IMG/VR virus record: IMGVR_UViG_3300025128_000418
Coordinates: 1 to 21,216 of that record
Source of the DNA: a virus
Strand: one strand, 5' to 3'
DNA length: 21,216 nt
The position numbers and the translations under genes were made by a program. A model generated the notes under the pieces. The model saw only the letters and a list, made by a program, of their open reading frames with translations. It was not told the DNA's origin and ran no database searches. Positions within the stretch are counted from its first letter, which is position 1. Every line of letters begins with the position of its first letter. Shown here one piece after another: positions 13,460 through 20,734 of this stretch.

Positions 13460-14770
13460 TTACTGCGCTCCAGAGTCAGTAGACTTGGCGAAAGACTCAG
13501 CATGGCGCAACCCAATGTCATGGAATGAATTGGTTGTTACACTGATCTGGCCTGATCCAGCAAGACTGATGTTGTCCACGGTCACGCGGCGTGATCCCCA
13601 ACTTGCAACCACCAACTCCGACCATGCCCCAAACAGGACCTGGTTGGCAACGGTGAGAGCTTGGTTGAACATTACAACCGGCAGACCCATTGTGGAGAAA
13701 CCACCACCTGGTGCCTCTTTGATGACAAACTGACCACTGCCAGCATCAGCAGCAGCAGCTAAACCAGCAGCAATTGATGCACTGGATGTCACAAAGGCAA
13801 GGTTCTCTTGCGGTGCGTTTTCAGCCATAACGGCAGCCCACATGTTGACATAATCAGCATATGTAGGTGCGCCACCAAAAGTGACAGATGCATCAATCCC
13901 GGATGTGGCAGACACACCAATTGGTGCATCCCCTGTGCCTGGACCATCAAGAGCAGCAAGATCCAACGCAAGTGCCTCGCGCTTGATCAGGTCATCCCTG
14001 ACAATGTTCTCAACGCTCAAGCTGGACTGATTGACCAACTGATCTGAGTAGATTGTCTTAACGCTCAAGCGCTTGGGAGTCAGTGCCAATTGACCAAAGG
14101 TCTGAGCAGATGCAGTAATTGCAGCCTCCTCATCAATCCAGTCAGCAGTTGCCCCACCAGTCATTTTAGGCAGATTCACATTGCCACGCAGACCGGTCAG
14201 TCTGGTTGCACCAAGTGCAGTTGTGACAAGTTGTGCATCAAGTTTATCAATGAGACCACCAACATCAGTGGCGACCGTGTAGCCACCCTCTGAGTCAGTG
14301 CCTACCTCAAGGTCTGCTCTTGTCCCAAACTCTGCCGGGATAAAGAACTCATTGCCGCCAAGAGATGTGCCAAGATTTTTGGCAACCTCAACGGCAACCT
14401 CACGCTCAAGACCACTCAGGCCCTGACCACTCTTGATCTCACGTATTGCCTTAACCACGCTGAAAGACCTGCGCTCATTAGCGTCAAGACCAACTGCCTG
14501 ATCCAACCCCTTGGGGTCAATCTCAGCACTTGGTGCCTCCCAGGTGTCAGTGACACTCCTGCGGAATGACTCAAGGTCAGTCCCATTCTCAATTGCACTC
14601 TCAGCCTTTTCATCAAAGCCAAACTTTTTGCCAAGGGATCTGATGCCGGCTTGCCGGTTGATCTCATCCTTGCGCACCTTGTCCTTATCGGACTGACTCG
14701 GGACGTAGACTTGAGGCGCTGCCTCTGCCGTGTTCCGGGTCTCTGTTTCGTTATTTATAGATTCAGACAT
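13460..14770 (-). CDS. Separate scaffold/major capsid product from an internal start
   Basis: An in-frame ATG at codon 202 of the fusion gene (MSESINNETETR...) has AGGAGG at 14779-14784 with an ideal 8-nt spacer, stronger than most gene starts in this window. Its product is 436 residues: a charged, helical delta/scaffold-like segment (about the first 95 residues), then an HK97-fold capsid. In this way the cell could make many capsid subunits from the same gene that makes a few protease-linked ones. Lambda uses a similar nested in-frame start for its scaffold inside the protease gene. The product is predicted, not shown. Confidence 0.65.
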   Translation of the reverse strand: MSESINNETETRNTAEAAPQVYVPSQSDKDKVRKDEINRQAGIRSLGKKFGFDEKAESAIENGTDLESFRRSVTDTWEAPSAEIDPKGLDQAVGLDANERRSFSVVKAIREIKSGQGLSGLEREVAVEVAKNLGTSLGGNEFFIPAEFGTRADLEVGTDSEGGYTVATDVGGLIDKLDAQLVTTALGATRLTGLRGNVNLPKMTGGATADWIDEEAAITASAQTFGQLALTPKRLSVKTIYSDQLVNQSSLSVENIVRDDLIKREALALDLAALDGPGTGDAPIGVSATSGIDASVTFGGAPTYADYVNMWAAVMAENAPQENLAFVTSSASIAAGLAAAADAGSGQFVIKEAPGGGFSTMGLPVVMFNQALTVANQVLFGAWSELVVASWGSRRVTVDNISLAGSGQISVTTNSFHDIGLRHAESFAKSTDSGAQ

Positions 14771-15373
14771 TTTATTGCCCTCCTGTTTAAAATTAGATTT
14801 TAGTTGTGCGGCGTTTTCGGTATGGACTAGGCGCACCACGTTGTCACCTGAGTCCCCGGCTCGACCTACCCCAACAGTTGTGTCCATTGGAATAGAGACA
14901 AGGCTGATCTCAAAAGGTTCCCAATCAGTCACGCGGTAGGAGTTTTCCCCCTCCTTGCTGCGCTCTGCATCAGTTACCTCATGTATCCTGTAACCAAATG
15001 AGACCAGTCGTCTGATCCCATCTTTCACATCTTGAAAAATTTCTTGAGCCTTTGGACCCTTGCCAAACCTGACCACGGCATGACCTCTCTTGTCATCACC
15101 AATGGTTGCCATGTCCACCACCCCAATTTGCTCATCCGGGTCATGGTTCCAGAGCAAAGGCGCACCGTTGTTGATGCGTTCCATCCTGGCTGCACCTCTG
15201 CTGTGGTCCAGTATCTCAAGGCCCTGCATCCTCTGCCCGGGTTCCTCTGAGCTAAAGGACAACGCAACACTCCGGTCCTCATCCTTGATGTCATCCTGTC
15301 GGATCTCAAGTGACCGGTATTGCATGGGCAAGGTCTGCCCATCCTTGAAAAATTCTGGTTTCTCAGTGTCCAT
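13460..15373 (-). CDS. Prohead protease-major capsid fusion protein
   Basis: A 637-residue protein. Residues 15-175 are an HK97-type (U35) prohead protease: catalytic His in LLWNHDPDEQIG (H77) and Ser in WEPFEISLVSIPMD (S157 or S160). A linker with QEGNK precedes M202. A helical scaffold-like region runs to about 300, and then an HK97-fold capsid (ERRSFSVVKAIREI..., GGYTVATDVGGLIDKL, TKRLSV-type core strands). The protease should cleave the delta region during prohead maturation and free the capsid domain. Such fusions are known in phages with lambda-type portals. The ATG follows TTTAAA by 2 nt in a tandem duplication shared with the portal stop. An internal start at 14770 probably gives capsid alone. 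Confidence 0.85.
   Translation of the reverse strand: MDTEKPEFFKDGQTLPMQYRSLEIRQDDIKDEDRSVALSFSSEEPGQRMQGLEILDHSRGAARMERINNGAPLLWNHDPDEQIGVVDMATIGDDKRGHAVVRFGKGPKAQEIFQDVKDGIRRLVSFGYRIHEVTDAERSKEGENSYRVTDWEPFEISLVSIPMDTTVGVGRAGDSGDNVVRLVHTENAAQLKSNFKQEGNKMSESINNETETRNTAEAAPQVYVPSQSDKDKVRKDEINRQAGIRSLGKKFGFDEKAESAIENGTDLESFRRSVTDTWEAPSAEIDPKGLDQAVGLDANERRSFSVVKAIREIKSGQGLSGLEREVAVEVAKNLGTSLGGNEFFIPAEFGTRADLEVGTDSEGGYTVATDVGGLIDKLDAQLVTTALGATRLTGLRGNVNLPKMTGGATADWIDEEAAITASAQTFGQLALTPKRLSVKTIYSDQLVNQSSLSVENIVRDDLIKREALALDLAALDGPGTGDAPIGVSATSGIDASVTFGGAPTYADYVNMWAAVMAENAPQENLAFVTSSASIAAGLAAAADAGSGQFVIKEAPGGGFSTMGLPVVMFNQALTVANQVLFGAWSELVVASWGSRRVTVDNISLAGSGQISVTTNSFHDIGLRHAESFAKSTDSGAQ
14779..14784 (-). 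promoter_or_regulatory. Internal Shine-Dalgarno AGGAGG inside the protease-capsid gene
   Basis: In the gene sense CAGGAGGGCAATAAAATG: a full six-base Shine-Dalgarno sequence, 8 nt before an in-frame ATG, placed precisely at the protease-capsid junction. The surrounding codons (FKQEGNKM) are AT-rich and so probably unstructured. Confidence 0.7.
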
Positions 15374-15411
15374 TATTTAAAGTTTCCCAGTGTCCATTAT
15401 TTAAAGTTTCC
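15364..15411. repeat. Exact 24-bp tandem duplication at the portal stop/protease start
   Basis: Positions 15364-15387 and 15388-15411 are identical. The unit spans the last portal codons, its TAA, a TTTAAA box, the ATG and the first two downstream codons. The outcome is a six-codon mini-ORF (MDTGKL) from ATG at 15397 to a second TAA, between the portal stop and the real protease start. Confidence 0.85.
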
Positions 15412-16924
15412 CATTTTTAACGGTGTTGGATAGGGGGGGATTTTCTGTGGCAATGGTCTCTGCCTTAAATTCCGGCATATCAAGACCCTTGGCCTGCATC
15501 ATCTGCTCATACTCTGCCCACTCATTCAGCACCTCCTCCGGGTCAAGACCCCTCTCAGCCAGCACCCTTTGTGGGCTTGTGAGTTTCATGTCCAGGTCAC
15601 TCTTTTTGCCGGCAGAGTCTTTCTGCGGATCAATCCAATCCCACCGTCTTGCTTGGAAATGTGATGCCCTATACCTTTGCTCCTCCTCAAGTTTCAGACC
15701 TCCAAGTTGGTTGAACATCAATTGTGTGCGCAACCATGCCTCAAAGATTGGGCGCACCCGGCCATTGATTGCCTCATCCTGCTTAGTTTTCCACCCGTCA
15801 CGCTCAGAGAGTGACCCCAACCTGCCTGAGCTATAACTTGTCCCCTCCAGGTCTCCACTCAGACCGGCATAAGATACGCCCAGGGAGGATGCGCAAGATT
15901 GCAGGGTCTGCTTGGCGTGGTCAGGGAGTGCTGTGTTGGGAAACTGCGGTTGCAGGATCTCCCACTTGCGTCCCAGACCTGACTTGAGAGCAAACCCCGG
16001 AGTGATCTGCATCTGATCAGCAAACCTCTCACTCTCCTCATAATCCCACTCATCCGCGTTCTCATCAACCCTCTGGAACACTGCACAACTGGCAAGTCTT
16101 GCGGCAACGTGGTGTGACTCCTCAGTGCGGTCCAGGTGGCGCAGAGACTCGACGCAGGCCACAAGGTCACTGATGCCCCGCTGCTGGTCTGGTCTCCGGG
16201 GTGTAAATTGGTGCAGGATGTAGCCTGACTTGCTGGGGATGCCCGGGACATCCTCAAGGAACTCTGAGAGGGCGGGAACCCTTGAGCGTTTTGCGCCGGC
16301 ATACTGCTTGAACATGCCCCCCGGATGCTCACCGTTAAGCCAATAGGCAACGCACTTATTTTGCGGGGACAGTTCCTTGCCCATCACAATCCTGTTGCCG
16401 TTCTTTAGTTCAAGATTGAGATCATGGCTGAAAAAGTCAGGCTCAAGGGTCCTGATGGCAAACCTGTGCTTGTTGTTAAAGCCGGGATAAACAACAATAA
16501 AGACCTCACCATCAGTGCCTATAGACCTCTCCTGCAATCGGTCAATGTCATTGTGATGCTGGTTGCCACCGGGACTGCAAAGTTGTGGAGCTTTCCACTT
16601 GGCCCACTTTTCCTCGATGATGCGCCTTGCGTAATTATCAGCAACCCTTGCCTTGTCCATTACCCGGGATTGCAACTTAAACCCATCAGGCCCCACCACA
16701 TTGGTCACCCGCAGGTCCAGATACCTCTGGGCATACTTGTTGGTTTCGGCCAGGTCACGGCACATTCGCCGCATGTGACCCAAGTGCTGAGAGATGCGCT
16801 TGTTGCCATCATCATCATTGAGAACCCAGTCAGAGAGTAGCCTTGCGGCAGATAACTCTGAATATCCGCGCTTGCCGCGCTTGCCTTGAAAAATCTTGCC
16901 AATTGCCTTGAGTGGATTTGCCAT
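15401..16924 (-). CDS. Portal protein, lambda gpB family
   Basis: A 507-residue protein that forms the twelve-part ring at the head vertex through which DNA is packaged and to which the tail joins. Family-typical stretches include DLAETNKYAQRYLDLRVTNVVGPDGF near the N-terminus, ARRIIEEKWAKW, DGEVFIVVYPGFN, VPALSEFLEDVPG and, later, LGVSYAGLSGDLEGTSYSSGR, which is highly characteristic. EEVLNEWAEYEQMM near the end matches the C-terminal helix. Length is usual for the family. The ATG abuts the preceding TAA (TAAATG), with TTTAAA 3 nt upstream and no Shine-Dalgarno sequence, so re-initiation is likely. The gene ends in a 24-bp duplication. Confidence 0.9.
   Translation of the reverse strand: MANPLKAIGKIFQGKRGKRGYSELSAARLLSDWVLNDDDGNKRISQHLGHMRRMCRDLAETNKYAQRYLDLRVTNVVGPDGFKLQSRVMDKARVADNYARRIIEEKWAKWKAPQLCSPGGNQHHNDIDRLQERSIGTDGEVFIVVYPGFNNKHRFAIRTLEPDFFSHDLNLELKNGNRIVMGKELSPQNKCVAYWLNGEHPGGMFKQYAGAKRSRVPALSEFLEDVPGIPSKSGYILHQFTPRRPDQQRGISDLVACVESLRHLDRTEESHHVAARLASCAVFQRVDENADEWDYEESERFADQMQITPGFALKSGLGRKWEILQPQFPNTALPDHAKQTLQSCASSLGVSYAGLSGDLEGTSYSSGRLGSLSERDGWKTKQDEAINGRVRPIFEAWLRTQLMFNQLGGLKLEEEQRYRASHFQARRWDWIDPQKDSAGKKSDLDMKLTSPQRVLAERGLDPEEVLNEWAEYEQMMQAKGLDMPEFKAETIATENPPLSNTVKNGKL
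15429..15435 (-). promoter_or_regulatory. GATAGGG copy inside the end of the portal gene (copy 5)
   Basis: GATAGGG followed by more Gs on the plus strand, 55 nt before the protease-capsid ATG. It lies in coding sequence (codons for NPPLSN), so it may be chance, but it precedes the most strongly expressed gene and is in the same orientation as the four intergenic copies. Confidence 0.25.
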
Positions 16925-17485
16925 TTATTTAAATCTGATTTGCAACCCATGCCTGCCGGGTAAGTCTGAACCCTCCTTAAGCCTCTGCCGGGTTCTCTCT
17001 CTCTGGACCTCAGACTTGAGATCATCCCGCAAGGCAAACCTCTCAGAGATCCCCATCTTGGTGATGTCCACCCCGGCAACGCTGATTGACTCTTGCGCGT
17101 TTACAAGGTCGCCGGCAAGGGATGCCTCAACCAGCACGAGTGCCTTTTCTGCAAAGCTCTCACCCCCAAGGGATGCAGACGGGTCAGGCAACACATCCAC
17201 TGAACCCTCCCCGGCAACAATCGCACCGGTCCCCTGTTTTTCGGCGCGGGCAAACCAAGACCAACGACCAGGCTTGAATTGCGTTGAGTCCTCGGGGGTG
17301 AGAGTGACGGCAAAATCATCAGAGGAGGCAGTGGCAGTGACATCAATGGTGTCATTACCGGGCCGCTTGAAATAATAGATCAGGGACCAGGTGCTTGCGG
17401 GGTAGTCTCCATAAGTGACCACCCACTTGGTGGTGTCTCCTGCCCTGAACTTTGTGGGGACATTTGTGCCAGTCTCTATAGCCAT
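16925..17485 (-). CDS. gpW-like head-tail joining protein with N-terminal beta domain
   Basis: A 186-residue protein in the slot between large terminase and portal, where lambda has gpW. Residues 110-170 (AEKALVLVEASLAG...SISVAGVDITKMGISERFALRDDLKSEV, given in parts) match the gpW-type pattern: helix, small beta turn, then an LRDxLxxEV helix. Lambda gpW is only 68 residues. Here about 100 residues of beta-rich sequence (FRAGDTTKWVVTYGDYPAS...WSWFARAEKQG) precede it and look like an immunoglobulin-like or adaptor domain. gpW plugs the portal after packaging. A 44-nt gap with a GATAGGG element precedes the ATG. Confidence 0.65.
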   Translation of the reverse strand: MAIETGTNVPTKFRAGDTTKWVVTYGDYPASTWSLIYYFKRPGNDTIDVTATASSDDFAVTLTPEDSTQFKPGRWSWFARAEKQGTGAIVAGEGSVDVLPDPSASLGGESFAEKALVLVEASLAGDLVNAQESISVAGVDITKMGISERFALRDDLKSEVQRERTRQRLKEGSDLPGRHGLQIRFK

Positions 17486-17515
17486 TGCAAAAACTTAACC
17501 CCCCCACGCATCAAG

Positions 17516-17523
17516 GATAGGGT
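17516..17523 (-). promoter_or_regulatory. GATAGGG intergenic element (copy 4)
   Basis: GATAGGGT on the plus strand, 30 nt before the gpW-like ATG. In the gene sense CCCTATCCT is followed 8 nt later by a seven-G run and ends GCAATG, nearly superimposable on copy 2. Confidence 0.45.
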
Positions 17524-17529
17524 GAGACA

Positions 17530-18042
17530 TCACCTGCCGGGGTTCCCTCCTTTGCCTGAGTTTTTCTCCTTTCTCTTAGTTTCCTGCCTTGCCTTTTTAG
17601 CCGCCTGTTGCCTCGCCAACACCCTTTCATGCCTCTGTTGGTTATTAATGGCCCTACCGGCTTGCCCCCAAAGCGGGGGGTCTTTAAGGTTGTTGAGCCT
17701 CTCCCTTTCCATTGACCCCCGGAACAGATCAAACAGGTATCCAGGATCAGGATTGGCTAACCCCAATATTTCTGCACACCTTGCCGCGCCGCCATTTCTC
17801 CAAAAGGCAACCTCTGCCAAGATGTCAGCAGGTCCTGACACCACCCCTGACTGGAACCCCGCAACCTTGCCAAGCTTATTGGGCTTGATGGGTTTTGAGG
17901 TGAGGCGCAAGTCGGGGGTTAGATGCCCCAACCGTTGCGCCGTCTTGATCAGGGTGGCAGATGTGCGCAGCATATCAAGAGCCAGCAACTCATAACCCTC
18001 CAGATCGCTGTCTGCTAAAAATCCTCTGTGGGACAATATCAC
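17530..18042 (-). CDS. Unknown protein coupled to the large terminase
   Basis: A 170-residue protein. I chose GTG at 18042 as start because it overlaps the terminase stop as GTGA, the arrangement used by several neighbours; TTG at 18048 is the alternative. The middle has PADILAEVAFWRNGGAARCAEILGL, a helical segment with a possible helix-turn-helix character. The end is a highly charged, basic, probably disordered tail (RQQAAKKARQETKRKEKNSG). I do not recognise the family. Its position between terminase and gpW-like gene suggests a packaging or head-completion accessory, perhaps DNA-binding. Confidence 0.5.
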   Translation of the reverse strand: MILSHRGFLADSDLEGYELLALDMLRTSATLIKTAQRLGHLTPDLRLTSKPIKPNKLGKVAGFQSGVVSGPADILAEVAFWRNGGAARCAEILGLANPDPGYLFDLFRGSMERERLNNLKDPPLWGQAGRAINNQQRHERVLARQQAAKKARQETKRKEKNSGKGGNPGR

Positions 18043-19934
18043 AACCAACCACCTGCCTGCCGTCCCATCCCGGTCACCGGGGGTTGCGGTCTTGGTTTGG
18101 GTTTGTCCTTGTCACCTCCTCCTGCCAGCCTCTCAACCTCAGAGGCAGCACGTTCCTCAGTCATCTTGTCAGACTTGAAAGCTGCGATTGCATAGGCAAG
18201 GCAGTCAAGTGGCTCATTCCTAGGCGCACCCTCTGGGTGGATAAAATGAGATACAACCCTGCCATCTCTTGCTCGTTTGGTGTCGCGCTCCTCTGCAAGT
18301 AGACCATCAAAGAACTCAGGACCAAACATCTCAACCCCGTCCTCATAGGCATTGGTGAAATGGACACTTGTTGGGGTCTCAACCTCCGGGTCAAGCAGGT
18401 CATAGATTTGATCCTTTAGCTCAGAGACTCCCAGGGTCATGCGCTTTGCCCCTGTGGCGGCATCCACTCTGATCTTGTCCAGTGCAGGCGCACCAATCTG
18501 CGGTGACCCCATGACTGCCATGACCCCCTTGCTCTGGTTTGCTCGGGTCCAGGTTTGGACGGTGTTTTTCTGAAAGCGGGAATCTATAAAGAATTTACGC
18601 ATCTTGAGCATTGCCCCGGATGGGTGCGGCCACCTCCTGCGCAGAAACTTAGTCAGAGCAACCCAAGTCTTTGGAGAGTCCCACCTGCCTTGAATCTCTG
18701 TGTAGTTGATGCCCCAGATGCCTGATGGACCTGTGCCAATGACAATGATTGCAATGAATTTGCCGTTAACATCAGCACCACCCCACAACCTGGTTACCTC
18801 CTCCGGGAGTTGATCAGCCGGGTCATAGTCCTCCCGGTCCGCAAGCAATCCCTCTGGGTCTGCCTTAGTCTCATATTCCTCCTCATAACTCTCAGCCCAG
18901 AGTGTATTAATCAGCACCCTCCTTGCTTTTTTGGGGTTTTCGCTCGCATTGGCAGCATCAGATGAGGCAGCAACCTCAACCAGATAATCCGGGAACTTGT
19001 CAGCATGGTCCCCAACGTGTGCCATGCAGTTGAGGTGATACCCTCTGCGCCCCCCATATTTCTCATCCGGCAGGTCACCTGGCTCAACCCTCTCACCATC
19101 CCGGTTGCGGAAATGCCCGGTTTGCTCACAACTTTCCTTGCGCTCTAAGTCTCCAAAGGTGGCGGCACAACTAGGACACTCAACCTGGGCAAGATGGGAT
19201 TGACCGGCAGGCCAGACAATATGCTTGGGATGCCATGCTTGCGCCTCATTGCACTTGGGGCAGTCAAAGAACCAGACGCACCCATCAGTCTGGTCAAAGG
19301 CTGCATCTATCTTGCTGCCCCCCTTGATGCTTGGATATGAGGCAAGCCAATGGTGCTGCCTCTTGCGTCCCCGGGTCCTGCGCAGAAACGCCGCCAACTT
19401 GTCACCCTCATCAGTTGCCTCTGATGTGATGGCATCAATCTCATCAGCATCAGCAACATCAACCTCCAGGGTCCTGATCCTGCCTGCGCTATTGGCCCCA
19501 ACCCCGGTGATCTCTGCCCCGTTCTCCCATGCCTTGAATAGTGCGTTGTCCTTGATCATTGGCAGTGCTGACACAATCGGTGACTCATTGAGGATGGGCA
19601 TGAGTTTCTTAAAGAACCAATCAGCAGACAGACTCTCTGCCGGGAACATCTTGCCAATTTTTAGCTTGAGTTGCTCAATGGCAAAAGCATAAGCAACGGC
19701 AAAGAGATAGGTCTTGCCTGCGCCGGAATACATCCGCAAGGCAACTGAGGCAATGCGTGGATTCAGTAAGTCTGCTGCCGGTGTGATCTGGTAGGGCCTG
19801 AACACAAAGGGGGTCCCGTCTGCGTTCCTGATGTGAGACTCTGCCCATTGCTCAAACGGCAACCGGGGTTCTGCCCTCAAGCCTCCTTGCCATGCCTCCA
19901 GGAGTTGCTGGGAATATTCTGCCCGGTTGCTCAT
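18039..19934 (-). CDS. Terminase large subunit, GpA family
   Basis: This 631-residue motor cuts phage DNA and pumps it into the prohead. The N-terminal ATPase has a Walker A-like SGAGKT (70-75) and Walker B EVDVADADEID (157-167). A zinc ribbon is formed by CPKC (225-228) and CPSC (253-256), seen in many GpA-type terminases. The C-terminal nuclease starts at LWGGADVNGKF (acidic D388) and continues with FFIDSRF (D451). NEPLDCLAYAIAA near the end is a family hallmark. Length is normal for the family. The ATG overlaps the previous stop (ATGA). GpA-type terminases usually act at cos sites, but no cos sequence can be pointed out in the window. Confidence 0.92.
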   Translation of the reverse strand: MSNRAEYSQQLLEAWQGGLRAEPRLPFEQWAESHIRNADGTPFVFRPYQITPAADLLNPRIASVALRMYSGAGKTYLFAVAYAFAIEQLKLKIGKMFPAESLSADWFFKKLMPILNESPIVSALPMIKDNALFKAWENGAEITGVGANSAGRIRTLEVDVADADEIDAITSEATDEGDKLAAFLRRTRGRKRQHHWLASYPSIKGGSKIDAAFDQTDGCVWFFDCPKCNEAQAWHPKHIVWPAGQSHLAQVECPSCAATFGDLERKESCEQTGHFRNRDGERVEPGDLPDEKYGGRRGYHLNCMAHVGDHADKFPDYLVEVAASSDAANASENPKKARRVLINTLWAESYEEEYETKADPEGLLADREDYDPADQLPEEVTRLWGGADVNGKFIAIIVIGTGPSGIWGINYTEIQGRWDSPKTWVALTKFLRRRWPHPSGAMLKMRKFFIDSRFQKNTVQTWTRANQSKGVMAVMGSPQIGAPALDKIRVDAATGAKRMTLGVSELKDQIYDLLDPEVETPTSVHFTNAYEDGVEMFGPEFFDGLLAEERDTKRARDGRVVSHFIHPEGAPRNEPLDCLAYAIAAFKSDKMTEERAASEVERLAGGGDKDKPKPRPQPPVTGMGRQAGGWL

Positions 19935-20734
19935 CCGTCATAACACCCGCAAGGTGGGTGGTGAGGTTCTAAATCCAAAAGGAGTCTGCCTTGCGCATCA
20001 TCCATATTTACCCAATCCCGCCACAAGTTATTCTCACCACCAAGACCACGGTTTTGCCTCATGGTCTCCTGTGCCTGGTCCTCCATCCTTAAGGCCCTTT
20101 CTAGTAAGTCCGGGTGATAGTCCTTGAGGTTGATGACCTCTGACCTCTTGCTTGCGGGACAGTAAAAACAGGCAGACTTGCCGGGTGAGGTTATGCCGTG
20201 TTTGTTAATTATTGCCAAACAGTCTGCCCTCATCCATTCCCAATCAACCAAGGGGAAAACATGGATTGCCTTGCGCCCCTTTTTATGGTCCTCCTCCTTG
20301 ATAGACAATGCCCGGTGACCCTCTCCTGCATCATACCCAATGCACCTGATGACAGTCTTGACCCCTTGCTCATCCATCCAAGCCTTGAGTCTCTTGGTCT
20401 GAGGCTCAACCTTGTATTTCATTGAGCAGGCTTTTCTGCCAAAGGCCAAAGACGGCAAGGTCTTTTTCCGCAGGCAGTCACCCTCAAGACCCTCAAACTT
20501 GCCTTGATAGAGTTTGTGGACTGTCTCAATGCCAATACCCCACCAGTCCTGGCACCTTTTACTCATTTCCTCAACGTGCTTGTAAGTGTGCGGAAACTCA
20601 CCAGCAGTGTCTGCAAAGGTGATCAATGCAGGCTTTATGCCCCGGTCCCGGAAACCCAGCAACATGGCAGTGCTATTCACCCCCCCCCCATAAGCCACCG
20701 TGATTGGGTGGGTTGTGTTCGCTAAATCAATCAT
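19931..20734 (-). CDS. PAPS-reductase/PP-loop family enzyme
   Basis: A 267-residue member of the adenylylating PP-loop family that includes PAPS reductases and DndC-like proteins. The nucleotide loop is YGGGVNST (15-22). Further marks are TFADTAGEFPHTY, CSMKYKVEP (typical of PAPS reductases), a SACFYC pair and a closing CGCYDG. The several cysteines could hold an iron-sulfur cluster. The start is set by AGGAGG at 20741-20746, 6 nt before the ATG at 20734; the longer form from 20803 lies within the small terminase gene. Phage members of this family often lie next to terminases, but their substrate is unknown; sulfur chemistry on DNA, tRNA or a small molecule are possibilities. The loop is coded by ten consecutive Gs. 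Confidence 0.75.
   Translation of the reverse strand: MIDLANTTHPITVAYGGGVNSTAMLLGFRDRGIKPALITFADTAGEFPHTYKHVEEMSKRCQDWWGIGIETVHKLYQGKFEGLEGDCLRKKTLPSLAFGRKACSMKYKVEPQTKRLKAWMDEQGVKTVIRCIGYDAGEGHRALSIKEEDHKKGRKAIHVFPLVDWEWMRADCLAIINKHGITSPGKSACFYCPASKRSEVINLKDYHPDLLERALRMEDQAQETMRQNRGLGGENNLWRDWVNMDDAQGRLLLDLEPHHPPCGCYDG
20680..20689 (-). repeat. Ten-base G tract inside the PP-loop codons
   Basis: Ten Cs on the plus strand, ten Gs in the gene sense, read as GGG GGG GGG G(TG). They code the three invariant Gly of the nucleotide-binding loop. A one-base slip would destroy the frame at codon 18. It is the longest homopolymer I noticed in the window. Confidence 0.8.

Noticed and set aside
15374-15397. 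MDTGKL six-codon ORF as a functional leader peptide
   Set aside because: Best explained as a by-product of the 24-bp duplication; kept only as a remark in that finding.
1870-17523. GATAGGG elements as sigma70 promoters or T7-type promoters
   Set aside because: TATCCT/TATCTC would be poor -10 boxes, and no -35 lies 16-18 nt upstream; the T7-like core is absent. Left as an unexplained element.
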